DNA of 64,000 bases from Sinorhizobium shofinae. GTDB taxonomy: Bacteria; Pseudomonadota; Alphaproteobacteria; Rhizobiales; Rhizobiaceae. The number at the start of each line of letters is the position of its first letter. The first letter of the stretch is position 1. Positions 1 to 9,437 of this stretch are shown here, in pieces. Both the position numbers and the translations under genes were made by a program. The notes beneath the pieces are model-generated. The model had not been told where the DNA came from and did not search any database. It saw nothing but the letters and a program-made list of their open reading frames with translations. The stretch lies in NCBI GenBank assembly GCA_001704765.1, contig MBFK01000183.1, positions 1-64,000 of the forward strand, read 5' to 3'.

Positions 1-238
1 CTATCGCCCACATCCGGGTCCTGACACGACGCTTGGCAAGGTACGGATATTGTTGAGACCTTTTCGAGTCAGGCTCTTAGACGGTCGAGCTTCTCGCCCG
101 TACTCTCTCATACCGAACAGCGAGTTCGACCGGATCTTTGCTTGAAATCCATAGCATTGTCGGTCAGCACCTATCCTGGACCGCACCTGACGACACTGTC
201 GCCTGTGTGGCGCTCTCCTTGCACTTCTGGGACGCTGA

Positions 239-1218
239 ATGCAGTTGAAGTCAAGAAATCTGCGTGCCTTGGCCGAGTGCGTAATAGGCGATCTGCCAGG
301 CGTCCCGTATCGATCTAGCAAGTACATCACCGAATTCTTCGACGACTGCGATCTATCGTTTGTACACGACGGTTCTACGAGGTGGGCATAGACGGCGGAA
401 CGCCTGGCCGAGCTTCTGGCAGAAGTTTCGCCCCACCAGCATTCGTTGCCAAGCAGGTTCGCCCATCTGTTCCGCGTCCTGATGGACAGGTCGGATGCCG
501 TTGAAGGTGACGCCGACAGAAACGTTGCACTTGCAACGCTCAACCTCCGTTGCGACGAGAGGGCTACGAGGCGTTCTTCGACGACACCTCGACGCTCCAG
601 TTTCGTCATGTGGCGACGAATCGGATCTCGGAACTATCGAACCCACACCGTCCGTTCCACCCGGAAGAGGTCAAGAAGCGCGCGGAATTGGCTGCGTTCC
701 TCGACCGCTGTTCAAAGGACGAGCTCATCGAGTACATCCTGCTCCCGATGTTTAGGCCGTTGGGGTATCACGGGATCACATCCGCCGGCCACGCTGACAA
801 GGCACTGGAATATGGCAAGGACATCTGGATTCGCTACACGCTGCCAACGATGTACGTGATCTATTTCGGACTTCAGGCAAAGTAGGGCAAGATCGACTCC
901 TCCGGGGTCACCAAGACGGGAAACGCCAATGTCGCCGAGATTCACAATCAGGTCATGATGATGTTTGGCCATGAGATCTTCGATCCGGAGGTGAACCGCC
1001 GGGTTCTCGTCGATCACGCGTTCATCGTCGCCGGCGGCGAGATAACGAAACAGGCGAGAAACTGGCTTGGGAACAAACTCGATGCAAGCAGGCGATCGCA
1101 GATCATGTTCATGGACCGTGAGGACGTTCTGAACCTGTTCGTTGTCTCGAATATTCCGCTGCCCTCTGGCGCTGTCGCGACACAACCGTTCGGCGGAGCC
1201 GATGAAGTTCCGTTCTAG
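239..1218 (+). pseudogene. Degraded restriction-nuclease-like gene
   Basis: Three reading-frame pieces line up as one protein. The ATG at 239 opens a frame reading KSRNLRALAECVIGDLPGVP and ending ...DGSTRWA at a TAG (389-391). The same frame continues after that stop (TAERLAELLAEV...) to about 540. Near 545 the sense continues in the next frame (RREGYEAFFDD...), which reaches a second TAG at 883-885 and then resumes in frame to 1218 (GKIDSSGVTKTGNANVAEIHNQ...). The segment around EYGKDIW and LQAK*GK resembles PDDEXK-type restriction endonuclease domains, in which the residue at the stop is usually lysine, so AAG to TAG is likely. The first TAG plausibly replaces a tryptophan codon. Two nonsense changes plus a frameshift make a functional product very unlikely. 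The family assignment (AbiJ-like N-terminus plus nuclease) is from memory of related proteins and is moderately sure. Confidence 0.7.
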
Positions 1219-1423
1219 GTGAGTTCGCCCGTCAGGCGATCTCCATGACTGAGTTCGGCAACGCATGCCGGCACGCTGCTCACACCTTCCGCTCCACCCA
1301 TAGGCGTATCCATAAGATGCAGCCGCGCTTGGTGCCAAGGAATCCGAGAGTGTCCACGATCGCCCGCGCCAGCGTCGACCAACAGAGGCGCTCTTGCCTG
1401 TGACGGACGACGACGAACAAAAA

Positions 1424-1459
1424 CCGGAGCCGAACATGCACGAGCATGTTCGGCTCCGG
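1424..1459 (-). terminator. Strong rho-independent terminator after tctA
   Basis: A perfect 16-bp inverted repeat (arms 1424-1439 and 1444-1459) has a 4-nt loop. Read on the minus strand the second arm is followed by TTTTTG. It lies 32 bp past the tctA stop codon, so it should end the leftward tctC-ALDH-SDR-tctB-tctA transcript. Confidence 0.9.
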
Positions 1460-1491
1460 CGTTTCTGGTGTGATGCCGGGTAGTATCGCGG

Positions 1492-2985
1492 CTACTCCGC
1501 GATAGCCTCTTCCTTTCGCCGACGAATACTCGGCAAAATCATCGCGGCGAGTGCAAGTGCCCCAAGCGCAAGGAACACGGCACTCACGGGGCGATCGATG
1601 AACACGCTGACGTCACCCCGCGACAGGACCATCGCCCGCTTCAGATACTCTTCCAGCATCGGTCCAAGCACAAAGCCGATCAACAACGGAGCCGGCTCGA
1701 ATTCCAGCTTGATGAGGGCATAACCGATCAGACCGAATACCACCGTCTGATAAACGTCGAAGGCGGAGTTGTTTACCGAATAGGCCCCGATGCCGCAGAA
1801 CACGAGGATCGCAGGATAGAGGTATTTGTAAGGTACCTTGAGAAGCGAAACCCACACGCCGACGAGCGGGAGGTTGATGACTAACAGCATCAGATTGCCA
1901 ATCCACATGCTCGCAATCAGTCCCCAGAAAAGGGTCGGTTGCTCGTCGATCATCCGCGGCCCTGGCTGGATCCCTTGAATCATCAAAGCGCCAATCATCA
2001 ACGCCATGACCGCATTGGCCGGTATCCCGAGTGTGAGCATTGGAATGAATGACGTTTGAGAGGCGGCGTTGTTCGCGCTTTCTGGACCGGCCACGCCTTC
2101 GATAGCCCCGCTGCCGAACTCCTCCCGGTGCTTCGAGACTTTGCGCTCCAGCATGTAAGACGCGAACGTTGAGAGCGCGAGGCCGCCCCCGGGCAGCACG
2201 CCCAGCAACGAACCCAATGCAGTGCCGCGCAGGACCGAAGGCACCGACCGTGAGAACTCGTCCTTCGTCAGCCACAGTTTGCCGACGCGCGACACGGTTC
2301 CGGATCGGTTTTCCGGACACTCGAGGTTGCGGATGATTTCAGCGATGCCAAAGAGACCCATCGCCAACGGCACAAAGCCGACGCCTTCGAACAGTTGAGG
2401 GAACCCAAGAGTGAAACGGATCTGGCCGCTTTGCAGGTCGGTCCCCACCAGCCCGAACAGGACGCCGAGAACGATCATCGCCAAGGATTTGAGAATGTTG
2501 CCATGGGCGAGGACGGTCGCGGCAATCAGGCCGAGCAAGATGAGCGAAAAGTATTCGGCCGGGCCAAACGCCATTGCGACCGAAGTCAGAAGCGGACCTG
2601 CGCCGGCCACGACCAGCGTGGCCACGGTCCCGGCAAAGAAGGATCCGATCGCGGCAACTGTAAGCGCCGCTCCGGCTCGGCCCGCACGGGCCATCTTGTG
2701 CCCCTCGAGCGTCGTGACGACCGCGGTCACTTCCCCCGGGAGGTTCAGCAGGATCGCTGAGGTCGATCCGCCATACTGCGCCCCATAGTAGATGCCGGCG
2801 AGCATGATCATGGCAGTGATCGGATCCAGTCCGAACGTCAGTGGCAGAAGCAACGAGATTGTCGCCACCGGGCCTACCCCCGGCAGAACGCCAATCGCGG
2901 TACCGATGACGCATCCGACAAAGGAGAATGCCAGGTTCTGGAAGGTGAAGGCTACCGAGAGCCCGAGCGCGAGATTGTCAAGCAT
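1492..2985 (-). CDS. tctA: Tripartite tricarboxylate transporter large permease TctA
   Basis: This 497-residue polytopic membrane protein is the large permease of the TTT family, which moves carboxylates such as citrate-like acids using ion gradients and a periplasmic binding protein. The length matches TctA proteins (about 500 aa). Typical glycine-rich segments are visible: GTAIGVLPGVGP near residues 28-39, a YYGAQYGGSTSAILLNLPGE stretch near 66-85, and GVLPGGGLALSTFASY near 260. It is the last gene of a leftward operon. TctB ends 11 bp upstream of its ATG and a strong hairpin terminator follows. The substrate cannot be read from the sequence. The neighbouring hydrolase, aldolase and aldehyde dehydrogenases suggest an organic acid that is then catabolised. 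Confidence 0.95.
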   Translation of the reverse strand: MLDNLALGLSVAFTFQNLAFSFVGCVIGTAIGVLPGVGPVATISLLLPLTFGLDPITAMIMLAGIYYGAQYGGSTSAILLNLPGEVTAVVTTLEGHKMARAGRAGAALTVAAIGSFFAGTVATLVVAGAGPLLTSVAMAFGPAEYFSLILLGLIAATVLAHGNILKSLAMIVLGVLFGLVGTDLQSGQIRFTLGFPQLFEGVGFVPLAMGLFGIAEIIRNLECPENRSGTVSRVGKLWLTKDEFSRSVPSVLRGTALGSLLGVLPGGGLALSTFASYMLERKVSKHREEFGSGAIEGVAGPESANNAASQTSFIPMLTLGIPANAVMALMIGALMIQGIQPGPRMIDEQPTLFWGLIASMWIGNLMLLVINLPLVGVWVSLLKVPYKYLYPAILVFCGIGAYSVNNSAFDVYQTVVFGLIGYALIKLEFEPAPLLIGFVLGPMLEEYLKRAMVLSRGDVSVFIDRPVSAVFLALGALALAAMILPSIRRRKEEAIAE

Positions 2986-2996
2986 CTGTGCAGACC

Positions 2997-3458
2997 TCAG
3001 GGATTGGTGAGAAACGAAGGAAGGAACGGCACGCTGATCTGCAGTCCCCAGGTAAAGACCAGCCAGCAGATCGCCACAAGGACGACCGCCAGTGCTGCAA
3101 TACCCTTCAGCGTCTGGGTACGGTCAGCCAATCCGCTGATGACAACCAGCGCCACCGTTGCCGCGGCCATGCCGATATCTTCAAGCATCACGCCAAAGAT
3201 CGACAGCGCTGCCAGGATCAAGCCGACTTCGCGCCAGGCCCATTTTTCCAGACGCTCCGGAGAGCCATAAAACCCAGCCAGAAGAACGCCCATGCCCAGC
3301 ACGCCGAGGGCGACAAGCACGACAAGTGGCATATAGCCTGGGCCCATTCGGCTGGCCGTACCTAGCTGGTAGTCAAGATTGATGTAGATGCCGATCGCCG
3401 CCAGCAGCAGCAAAATAACTCCGCTCGCGATGTCTTTGGCGTTGACTTGTTTGCTCAT
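2997..3458 (-). CDS. tctB: Tripartite tricarboxylate transporter small subunit TctB
   Basis: This 153-aa protein has four predicted hydrophobic segments and is the small membrane subunit of a TTT transporter. The start chosen is the ATG at 3458 (MSKQVNAKDIASG), because TctB proteins normally begin shortly before the first helix; the longer open frame up to 3572 overlaps the end of the upstream SDR gene. The order tctB-tctA with an 11-bp gap is the common arrangement. Sequence conservation in TctB is low, so the call rests on size, topology (GPGYMPLVV after the first helix is typical) and position. Confidence 0.9.
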   Translation of the reverse strand: MSKQVNAKDIASGVILLLLAAIGIYINLDYQLGTASRMGPGYMPLVVLVALGVLGMGVLLAGFYGSPERLEKWAWREVGLILAALSIFGVMLEDIGMAAATVALVVISGLADRTQTLKGIAALAVVLVAICWLVFTWGLQISVPFLPSFLTNP

Positions 3459-3474
3459 CGTCTCGTGCCTCCAG

Positions 3475-4218
3475 TCAGTGGAACGATCGTCCGCCATCGA
3501 CCGCAAGCGCGGCGCCGGTGACGTACGAAGATTCCTGACTCGTAAGGAATAAAATGGCGCTGGCGATTTCATCTGGCCGAGCGACGCGTTTCATCGCGTA
3601 GTTGTCCGCCTTGCCTCCGTTGCCCAACGCCATGGGCGTATCGACCATGCCGGGACAGACAGCGTTGACTCTGATCTGGGGGGACAGCTCGGCGGCGAGC
3701 GCGCGACTGAGGTTGACCACTGCGCCTTTCGACGCTGCGTAGGCGGTGTGGTTGGCGACGTTCGGCAGCAATCCCTGGGCCGAGGCGATGTTGACAATCG
3801 TACCTGTCTCGCTGCCCTGCAGGAACGGCACGCAGCTCTTCGTAACGAGGTACGTCCCGATGAGGTTCACGTCGATGATCTGGCGCCAGAGTGCGACGGG
3901 CATGTCCTGGATGGAGCCCGTCGCCATGATCCCGGCTGCATTCACGAGACCGTCTATCCCGCCGAGATTGTCGTGAACCCTGTTGGCCGCCCTTGCGACG
4001 TCGCCTTCGTCAGTGATGTCGGCTGCAATGGCGTACCCGCCGATTGCGCTTGCAACTTCAGTCACCGCAGCGGCGTTGCGATCCAGGCAGGCTACAAGCG
4101 CGCCCTCCACGGCGAAAAGTTCTGCGGTTGCCTTGCCAATCCCCGAGGCGGCCCCTGTGACGAGGATCCGGCGGCCCGCTAGCCGCCGACTGCCGCCAGT
4201 GTTGTTTTGTTCGTTCAT
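3475..4218 (-). CDS. SDR-family NAD(P)-dependent oxidoreductase
   Basis: A 247-aa classical short-chain dehydrogenase. The cofactor motif TGAASGIG is near residues 21-28, the NAAG motif near 92-95, the catalytic serine in NIASAQ, and the YAASK tyrosine-lysine pair near 160. The C-terminus ends in the usual ...VDGG. It should oxidise a hydroxy acid or alcohol, or reduce a carbonyl, in the cytoplasm. It sits between an aldehyde dehydrogenase and tctB in one leftward operon, so it probably acts on the imported acid or a product of it. The substrate is not assignable. Confidence 0.93.
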   Translation of the reverse strand: MNEQNNTGGSRRLAGRRILVTGAASGIGKATAELFAVEGALVACLDRNAAAVTEVASAIGGYAIAADITDEGDVARAANRVHDNLGGIDGLVNAAGIMATGSIQDMPVALWRQIIDVNLIGTYLVTKSCVPFLQGSETGTIVNIASAQGLLPNVANHTAYAASKGAVVNLSRALAAELSPQIRVNAVCPGMVDTPMALGNGGKADNYAMKRVARPDEIASAILFLTSQESSYVTGAALAVDGGRSFH

Positions 4219-4271
4219 GATACGGCCTCCCTGCCGCAGGTAAACGGATGCGTTAGTCGGAGACGCCCCCG

Positions 4272-5714
4272 CTACCGCATGATGAACGGATTGTCGGGCG
4301 CCTCCTCAGCGACCGAAATAATCACGCTCTTGGTTTCGAGATACTCGTTGACAGCCTCAATGCCGCTCTCGCGACCAAGACCGGACCGTTTCATGCCACC
4401 GAATGGCACCATGTAGCTGTACGCGCGGTAGGTGTTGACCCAGACGGTTCCAACATCGAGCGCTTTCGACATTCGAATCGCCCGGCCCATGTTGGTCGTC
4501 CAAACGCCGGCCACCAAGCCATAGTCGATCTCGTTCGCAATCTGGATCGCCTCTTGCTCCGTGTCGAAAACGATGATGGAAAGGATTGGCCCGAACACTT
4601 CTTCCTGCGCGATGCGCATCTGGTTCGTGACATCAGCAAACACCGTGGGCTCCACGAACTGGCCGCCGGTCAGGCCAGGGCCAAGCGCCGGCTTCCCGCC
4701 CAGAACGCACCGCGCCCCGTCGGCCCGCGCGACAGCCAAGTAGTCCATGACCTTTTGAAACTGGGGAGGAGTGGCAATCGGCCCAACATCTGTTTCCGGA
4801 TCCATGGGATCGCCCAATCGGATGTTGCGAGCAAGCTTGAGCAACCGATCGGTAAAGTCGTCGAGAATGGACCTTTGCACCAGCAGTCGGGAGCCCGCCG
4901 TGCACATCTGGCCGGAGGCGCCAAAGATTCCCGAAACCGCGCCAGCCGCAGCAAGCTCCAGATTCGCATCCGCGAACACGATGTTCGGCGACTTTCCGCC
5001 AAGCTCAAGCGAAACGCGCTTCATCGCTCGCGCTGCTGTTTCATAGACTTTCGCGCCGGTAACGTCGGAGCCCGTGAAGGTGATCTTCGCCACGTCAGGG
5101 TGTTCAACCAGGGCCGACCCCGCTTCCTGGCCAAGGCCCGTGACAACGTTGAAGACTCCCGGGGGCAGACCGGCCTCCTTGACCAGAGCGGCGAACTCCA
5201 GAGTGCTTGCCGAAGCGAACTCCGAGGGCTTGACCACCACGGCGCAGCCTGCGGCCATCGCCGGGGCGCACTTGATGGCAGCAAACCACAGGGGAGAGTT
5301 CCAGGCTGTCAGAGCCGCTACGACACCAACTGGCTCCCGGGTCGTGAAAGCGAGTGCGTCGGCCTTCTCAATCGGTATCGAGTGCCCTTCGATCTTGTCT
5401 GCCAAGCCTCCATAATAGCGCCAGCACTCCGCAATTGCGCCGAGCTGCCCACGCGTTTCGCGCAAGAGCTTTCCGTTGTCGCGGGTCTCGATCTCCGCCA
5501 GATGATCCCGGTTTTTCTCAACCAGATCCGCAATCGCGTTCAGGAACTTTCCGCGTTGGGTCGCCGTGAATTTCGACCAAGGCCCCGTCGTCATCGCGTG
5601 ATGAGCGCTGCGCACTGCGAGATCGACGTCATGAGGTTTCGCTCGCGGGATTTGCGCATCGCCGTCCACCGGATCGACAAAGTCGCCGGCGACAAACATC
5701 TGGTAGCGTTTCAT
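4272..5714 (-). CDS. NAD(P)-dependent aldehyde dehydrogenase
   Basis: A full-length 480-aa ALDH-superfamily enzyme. The general-base glutamate is in LELGGKSPNIVF and the catalytic cysteine in GQMCTAGSR, about 35 residues later, as expected. The C-terminus has the conserved PFGGMKRSGLGRE. It oxidises an aldehyde to the acid in the cytoplasm. The gene lies between tctC and the SDR in the tct operon; the two oxidoreductases could act in sequence, alcohol to aldehyde to acid. A second ALDH at 7975-9426 is clearly different in sequence, so this is not a recent duplication. Confidence 0.95.
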   Translation of the reverse strand: MKRYQMFVAGDFVDPVDGDAQIPRAKPHDVDLAVRSAHHAMTTGPWSKFTATQRGKFLNAIADLVEKNRDHLAEIETRDNGKLLRETRGQLGAIAECWRYYGGLADKIEGHSIPIEKADALAFTTREPVGVVAALTAWNSPLWFAAIKCAPAMAAGCAVVVKPSEFASASTLEFAALVKEAGLPPGVFNVVTGLGQEAGSALVEHPDVAKITFTGSDVTGAKVYETAARAMKRVSLELGGKSPNIVFADANLELAAAGAVSGIFGASGQMCTAGSRLLVQRSILDDFTDRLLKLARNIRLGDPMDPETDVGPIATPPQFQKVMDYLAVARADGARCVLGGKPALGPGLTGGQFVEPTVFADVTNQMRIAQEEVFGPILSIIVFDTEQEAIQIANEIDYGLVAGVWTTNMGRAIRMSKALDVGTVWVNTYRAYSYMVPFGGMKRSGLGRESGIEAVNEYLETKSVIISVAEEAPDNPFIMR

Positions 5715-5760
5715 TGAACATCCTTCTGAGGCTTCTTTGCCTCAAGCCATTGGGTGCCGC

Positions 5761-5787
5761 GCCCCCGGCGACCGCTGGTCCGGGGGC
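5761..5787 (-). promoter_or_regulatory. GC-rich hairpin between tctC and ALDH
   Basis: Perfect 8-bp arms GCCCCCGG (5761-5768) and CCGGGGGC (5780-5787) with an 11-nt loop lie in the 87-bp gap after tctC, with no clear U-tract on the minus strand. Such hairpins often protect the upstream binding-protein message and let it be made in excess over the membrane subunits. That role is inferred. Confidence 0.5.
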
Positions 5788-5801
5788 TCGGCGATCATCG
5801 A

Positions 5802-6785
5802 TCAGTCGGTGAACTTGACGTTGTTTTCCTTGATCACCGTCTGCCAACGCTGGGCCTGCACCGTCATGAACTCTCGCAAAGGTCCGCCCGTCAGCAATTG
5901 CTCCTGAAATGCAAGAGGCTGAAACTTTTGATGAAACGCTTCGCTCTGGACGCCCTTGGAAATTGCATCTGACAGACGCTGTACGACCGCATCCGGAGTG
6001 CCTTTGGGGGCCATGTATCCGTACCACAGCATGCTGTCGATATCCGGATGACCGAGCTCGCGCATGGTGGCGACGTCCGGCAGGTTCGACGTTCGTTCCG
6101 GTGACGTGACCGCCAGGACGCGAAGAAGACCGTTCGCGGAAAGTGTTGCCGCCTCACGTGCCGAGGGGAACATCATCTGGATGAACCCTCCGCCCAGCGC
6201 CTGCAATCCTTCGGGGTTGTTCTTGAAGGCGACGTGCACGCCATTGCCGCCAATCTCCTTAAGGAAGCGCACGGCGGTGAGATGCGCGAGGGTCCCTGCG
6301 CCGGCGCTACCGAACGTTATCCCGTCCGGAGATTTGGCGACCTTGATTAAGTCGTCCATCGTCTTGATGTCGGATTGCCCGGAAACGACCAAGGCCATGG
6401 GATATCCGCCGATACCGACGATCGGTGCAAAATTGTCGAGGTTGTAGGGGAGATTGTCGCGCAATACGGTCTGCACAATACCAGACGTTGTCAGGCAGAG
6501 AATACGATACCCATCGGGATCGGACGAGGCGACAAGGTTGCCCGCAACGGTGGTTGCGCCACCACCACGATTGTCGACGATGATCGTCTGGCCGAGATCT
6601 GCGCGAATCTGCTCCGCCAGGAAGCGACTGAGCGTGTCATCATCTCCGCCCGGCGGATTGCCGATAATGAAACTGACAGGATGGCTCGGATAGTTCTCCT
6701 GAGCGAACACCGATCGTGCAAGCGGCAAGCTCAGGGCCGCTCCCGCCGATGCCGCGACGAGAAAGTTTCTACGGTTGATGATCAT
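5802..6785 (-). CDS. tctC: Tripartite tricarboxylate transporter substrate-binding protein (Bug family)
   Basis: A 327-aa periplasmic binding protein of the Bug/TctC family. The N-terminus has a twin-arginine-like signal (NRRNFLVAASAGAALSL) ending near the AxA site at residues 26-30. The typical start of the mature domain, YPSHPVSFIIGNPPGGDDD, follows, then ADLGQTIIVDNRGGGATTVAG. It would bind the carboxylate in the periplasm and deliver it to TctA/TctB. It is the first gene of the leftward tct operon, with a putative operator about 105 bp upstream and a LysR gene diverging. A second Bug protein lies at 13314-14300. Confidence 0.93.
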   Translation of the reverse strand: MIINRRNFLVAASAGAALSLPLARSVFAQENYPSHPVSFIIGNPPGGDDDTLSRFLAEQIRADLGQTIIVDNRGGGATTVAGNLVASSDPDGYRILCLTTSGIVQTVLRDNLPYNLDNFAPIVGIGGYPMALVVSGQSDIKTMDDLIKVAKSPDGITFGSAGAGTLAHLTAVRFLKEIGGNGVHVAFKNNPEGLQALGGGFIQMMFPSAREAATLSANGLLRVLAVTSPERTSNLPDVATMRELGHPDIDSMLWYGYMAPKGTPDAVVQRLSDAISKGVQSEAFHQKFQPLAFQEQLLTGGPLREFMTVQAQRWQTVIKENNVKFTD

Positions 6786-6889
6786 GATTTCCTCCTAAGC
6801 TAAGCGCCGCCTCCACACGGCATCTCTTGAGAAAAACTGTATTCGACAGTCCGCCGTGGCGCCACACAAGACCGCTGCCAGCCACCGAA

Positions 6890-6911
6890 GGGTATAACAT
6901 AGACTTATCCC
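6890..6911. promoter_or_regulatory. Putative LysR operator, site 1 (tctC / LysR)
   Basis: GGGTATAACATAGACTTATC (begins at 6890, CC follows) contains GGTAT-N11-ATCCC and ATA-N9-TAT, the T-N11-A layout of LysR-type regulators. It lies between divergent tctC and the LysR gene. Related sites are at 11262-11284 and 18108-18130. Binding is inferred. Confidence 0.6.
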
Positions 6912-7007
6912 TCACTTCCCCGGAGAACGCATTCAGAGTAGTGTGACAGGTCACGCGGGGCCGTGCTGGACGAGTTCGTTCTGACTGAAATTGAGGAGGT
7001 GCGGTTG

Positions 7008-8015
7008 GTGAGCGGCTTGAGGATTGATCCCAAGAAAATTCTCTATCTGGCAACGATCATCGAGCATGGCAGCCTCAAAAGCGCGGCCAAGGCTCTCGAC
7101 ATGTCGCAGCCTGCGCTCACCACCTCCATGAACCGGCTTGAAGAAGAGCTTGGAATGCGGGTTCTTGAGCGAGGCCCGTCGGGTGTCGTGCCGACCGCCA
7201 CTGGCGAGATCCTATATTGCCATGCGCGACTGATCCGAGACGAGATCAGCCTTGCAGCCCGCGCCTTGCTTAGCGCGCAAGGTGGGAACCCGGGCACCAT
7301 CCGAGTGGGCAGCCTTCCCAGCTTGGCCAGCTCGATCATTCCAATCGCTCTCAGCCGTTGGCGCGACATTTATCGGGAGCGAGAGCTGGAAGTCGTCGAG
7401 GTTCCACAGATCGACTTGCTCACCGGGCTGCTGCGCAGGGAGTTCGACTTCGTTTTCGGCTTTACGGAGTGCTACGACCTTGAAAACGGGCTTCGTCAGC
7501 GCGTTCTTTTCCGTGACAAGCTCTGCGTTATCGCTCGCGCAGGGCACCCATTGGCATCTGAACGCAATCTCCGATGGGAGGTGCTCGTTTCCTATCCGTG
7601 GGTCTGTCCGACGGCCCGGCGATCGCATGTGATCCTTGATGCGGCATTGAAAAAAGCCAATGTCGCTCCGCCGGAGCAAATGACGGTTTGCGGCTCGGTC
7701 ACGCTGCTGAAGTCCCTTGTGGTCAATGGCGATCATCTGGCCGTCCTCCCAGCCCACGCGGTGCGCGTCGACTTGGATGAGGGGCGCCTGTGCCGACTGG
7801 ACGTCACCGATCCGGTCCTTGACCGCAACATCGCGGTGTTCTTCCGCGAAGGCTACCAGCTCGATGAACCAAGCCGTGACCTCGTCTCACTCGTCGGTTC
7901 CGTCGGACAAGAGCTGTCCGCACGGGAGAAAGAAAGGGCGGCGCTCGAGATCAGCGCGCCGCCAGAAGACGATGTCACGAATCTAGAGGCAGAAGCCCCT
8001 GTGCCCGCTCCTTGA
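7008..8015 (+). CDS. LysR-family transcriptional regulator (paralogue 1)
   Basis: A 335-aa LysR-type regulator with an N-terminal winged helix (IDPKKILYLATIIEHGSLKSAAKALDMSQPALTTSMNRLEEELG, split here as the helix-turn-helix around residues 25-45) and a periplasmic-binding-like effector domain. I chose the GTG at 7008 because GAGGAGGT (6993-7000) sits 7 nt upstream and because the paralogue at 16051-17037 also starts just before IDPKK; a longer frame from GTG 6963 is possible. It diverges from the tct operon over operator site 1 and overlaps the convergent ALDH gene by 41 bp. It is probably the activator of the three operons that carry the same operator. The close similarity to the second LysR (for example SLPSLA, RREFDFV, GFTECYDLE, VCGSVTLLK in both) points to duplication. 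Confidence 0.92.
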   Translation: MSGLRIDPKKILYLATIIEHGSLKSAAKALDMSQPALTTSMNRLEEELGMRVLERGPSGVVPTATGEILYCHARLIRDEISLAARALLSAQGGNPGTIRVGSLPSLASSIIPIALSRWRDIYRERELEVVEVPQIDLLTGLLRREFDFVFGFTECYDLENGLRQRVLFRDKLCVIARAGHPLASERNLRWEVLVSYPWVCPTARRSHVILDAALKKANVAPPEQMTVCGSVTLLKSLVVNGDHLAVLPAHAVRVDLDEGRLCRLDVTDPVLDRNIAVFFREGYQLDEPSRDLVSLVGSVGQELSAREKERAALEISAPPEDDVTNLEAEAPVPAP

Positions 8016-9426
8016 AACCGAAGACAGCCTTGACCTCGAGGTATTCCTCCAAGCCAAAGATTCCCATTTCTCGGCCATTGCCGGACTGCTTGTATCCTCC
8101 CATCGGAGAAGCGGGATCGCCTGCTGCACCGTTATAAAAAACGCGCCCAGCGCGTAGTCGGTTTCCGACCTGGTAAGCCTTCTCGGCGTCCCCGGAGAAG
8201 ACATAGCCGGCCAACCCGAACGGACCTTCGTTTGCGATTGCAATTGCCTCCTCTTCGTCGTCATAGGCGAGCACGGCAAGGACAGGGCCGAAGATTTCCT
8301 CGCGAGCGATCGTCATTTCAGGTGCTACATCTGCAAAGATCGTGGGCCGTACGAACGCACCTCTGCTAAGGCCGTCGGGCAGGCCAGGTCCCCCGCAAAC
8401 AAGCGTCGCACCTTCTTCAAGTCCAATCTCTATGTAGCGCTGGACGCGGTCAAACTGAGCCCGGTTCACCATGGGACCCATGCTCGTCGCCGGATCACGA
8501 GGATCCCCGATGTGGATCTCGCTGACTTCCTCCCGCATCGCCCTCAGGGCTTCCGGCATCTTATGGCGCGGGATCAAGAGTCGGCTCGGGGCATGGCAGG
8601 ATTGACCGGTGTTGAAGAAGCATCGTTGGACGTTCCACCGTGCGGCGGCTGCTATGTCCGCATCGGGAAGAACGATGTTCGCGGATTTCCCGCCGAGCTC
8701 CAGCGATACGCGTTTGATCGATTGTGCGGCGACAGCGCCGACACGTGCGCCGGCGCCAGTCGAGCCGGTGAACGAAATCAGATCCACGTCCGGGTGGCCG
8801 GCAAGAGCTTCGCCGACTGTCGCTCCCTCCCCTAGGACGAGGTTGACGACGCCCCTCGGGACTTCGGCCGCCTCCAGAACCTCCGTCAGCAGGATTGCGC
8901 TGATCGGTGTGACCTGGCTCGGTTTGCAGACCACCGTGCAGCCAGCGGCCAGGGCGTAGGCGATTTTCACCGTCAGCGTCTGGATCGGCCAGTTCCACGG
9001 CGACACGAGGCCGCACACGCCAATGGGCTCCCGGCGGATAATTGTGTCGCCGATGCGGGATTCAAAGTGGTAGCTCGCAAGAACCATGCGAGCCTGACGA
9101 AAGTGCGTGAGCGGGCCCGAGACCTGCACGCGCGCGCTGACTGGGCAGCCCATTTCTTCCGCGATTACGGCCGATAGCTCGTCCATTTTCGCTTCGTATG
9201 CAGCAATGATCCGGTGAAACAGGGCGATGCGGTCGGCAACCGATGTTTGGGAATAGGCTGTGAAGGCGCGTCGCGCAGCCGCAACTGCCCGGTCGACGTC
9301 CTCCACTCCACCCATCGCGACCTTCGCAAAAGGCGTACCGGTTGTTGGATCCGACAGCTCCACGGTCTTCAGAACGGAGGGTTGAACCCACTGCCCGTCG
9401 ATGAATAACTTGGTGTATTCGCGCAT
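7975..9426 (-). CDS. NAD(P)-dependent aldehyde dehydrogenase
   Basis: A 483-aa aldehyde dehydrogenase starting at the ATG at 9426 (MREYTKLFIDGQWV), the normal N-terminus of the family; the longer frame upstream overlaps the SDR gene and is not needed. Catalytic residues are in LELGGKSANIVL (glutamate) and TGQSCHAPSR (cysteine). It is the last gene of the leftward aldolase-SDR-ALDH operon, 11 bp after the SDR. The operon order suggests that it oxidises the aldehyde released by the HpcH/HpaI-type aldolase, for example a semialdehyde to its acid. Its 3' end overlaps the convergent LysR gene. Confidence 0.95.
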   Translation of the reverse strand: MREYTKLFIDGQWVQPSVLKTVELSDPTTGTPFAKVAMGGVEDVDRAVAAARRAFTAYSQTSVADRIALFHRIIAAYEAKMDELSAVIAEEMGCPVSARVQVSGPLTHFRQARMVLASYHFESRIGDTIIRREPIGVCGLVSPWNWPIQTLTVKIAYALAAGCTVVCKPSQVTPISAILLTEVLEAAEVPRGVVNLVLGEGATVGEALAGHPDVDLISFTGSTGAGARVGAVAAQSIKRVSLELGGKSANIVLPDADIAAAARWNVQRCFFNTGQSCHAPSRLLIPRHKMPEALRAMREEVSEIHIGDPRDPATSMGPMVNRAQFDRVQRYIEIGLEEGATLVCGGPGLPDGLSRGAFVRPTIFADVAPEMTIAREEIFGPVLAVLAYDDEEEAIAIANEGPFGLAGYVFSGDAEKAYQVGNRLRAGRVFYNGAAGDPASPMGGYKQSGNGREMGIFGLEEYLEVKAVFGFKERAQGLLPLDS

Positions 9427-9437
9427 GTTTCGGTCCC

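Noticed and set aside
1..609. Minus-strand 202-codon frame at the left edge
   Set aside because: It is opposite the restriction-like pseudogene, whose plus-strand pieces join into a recognisable protein.
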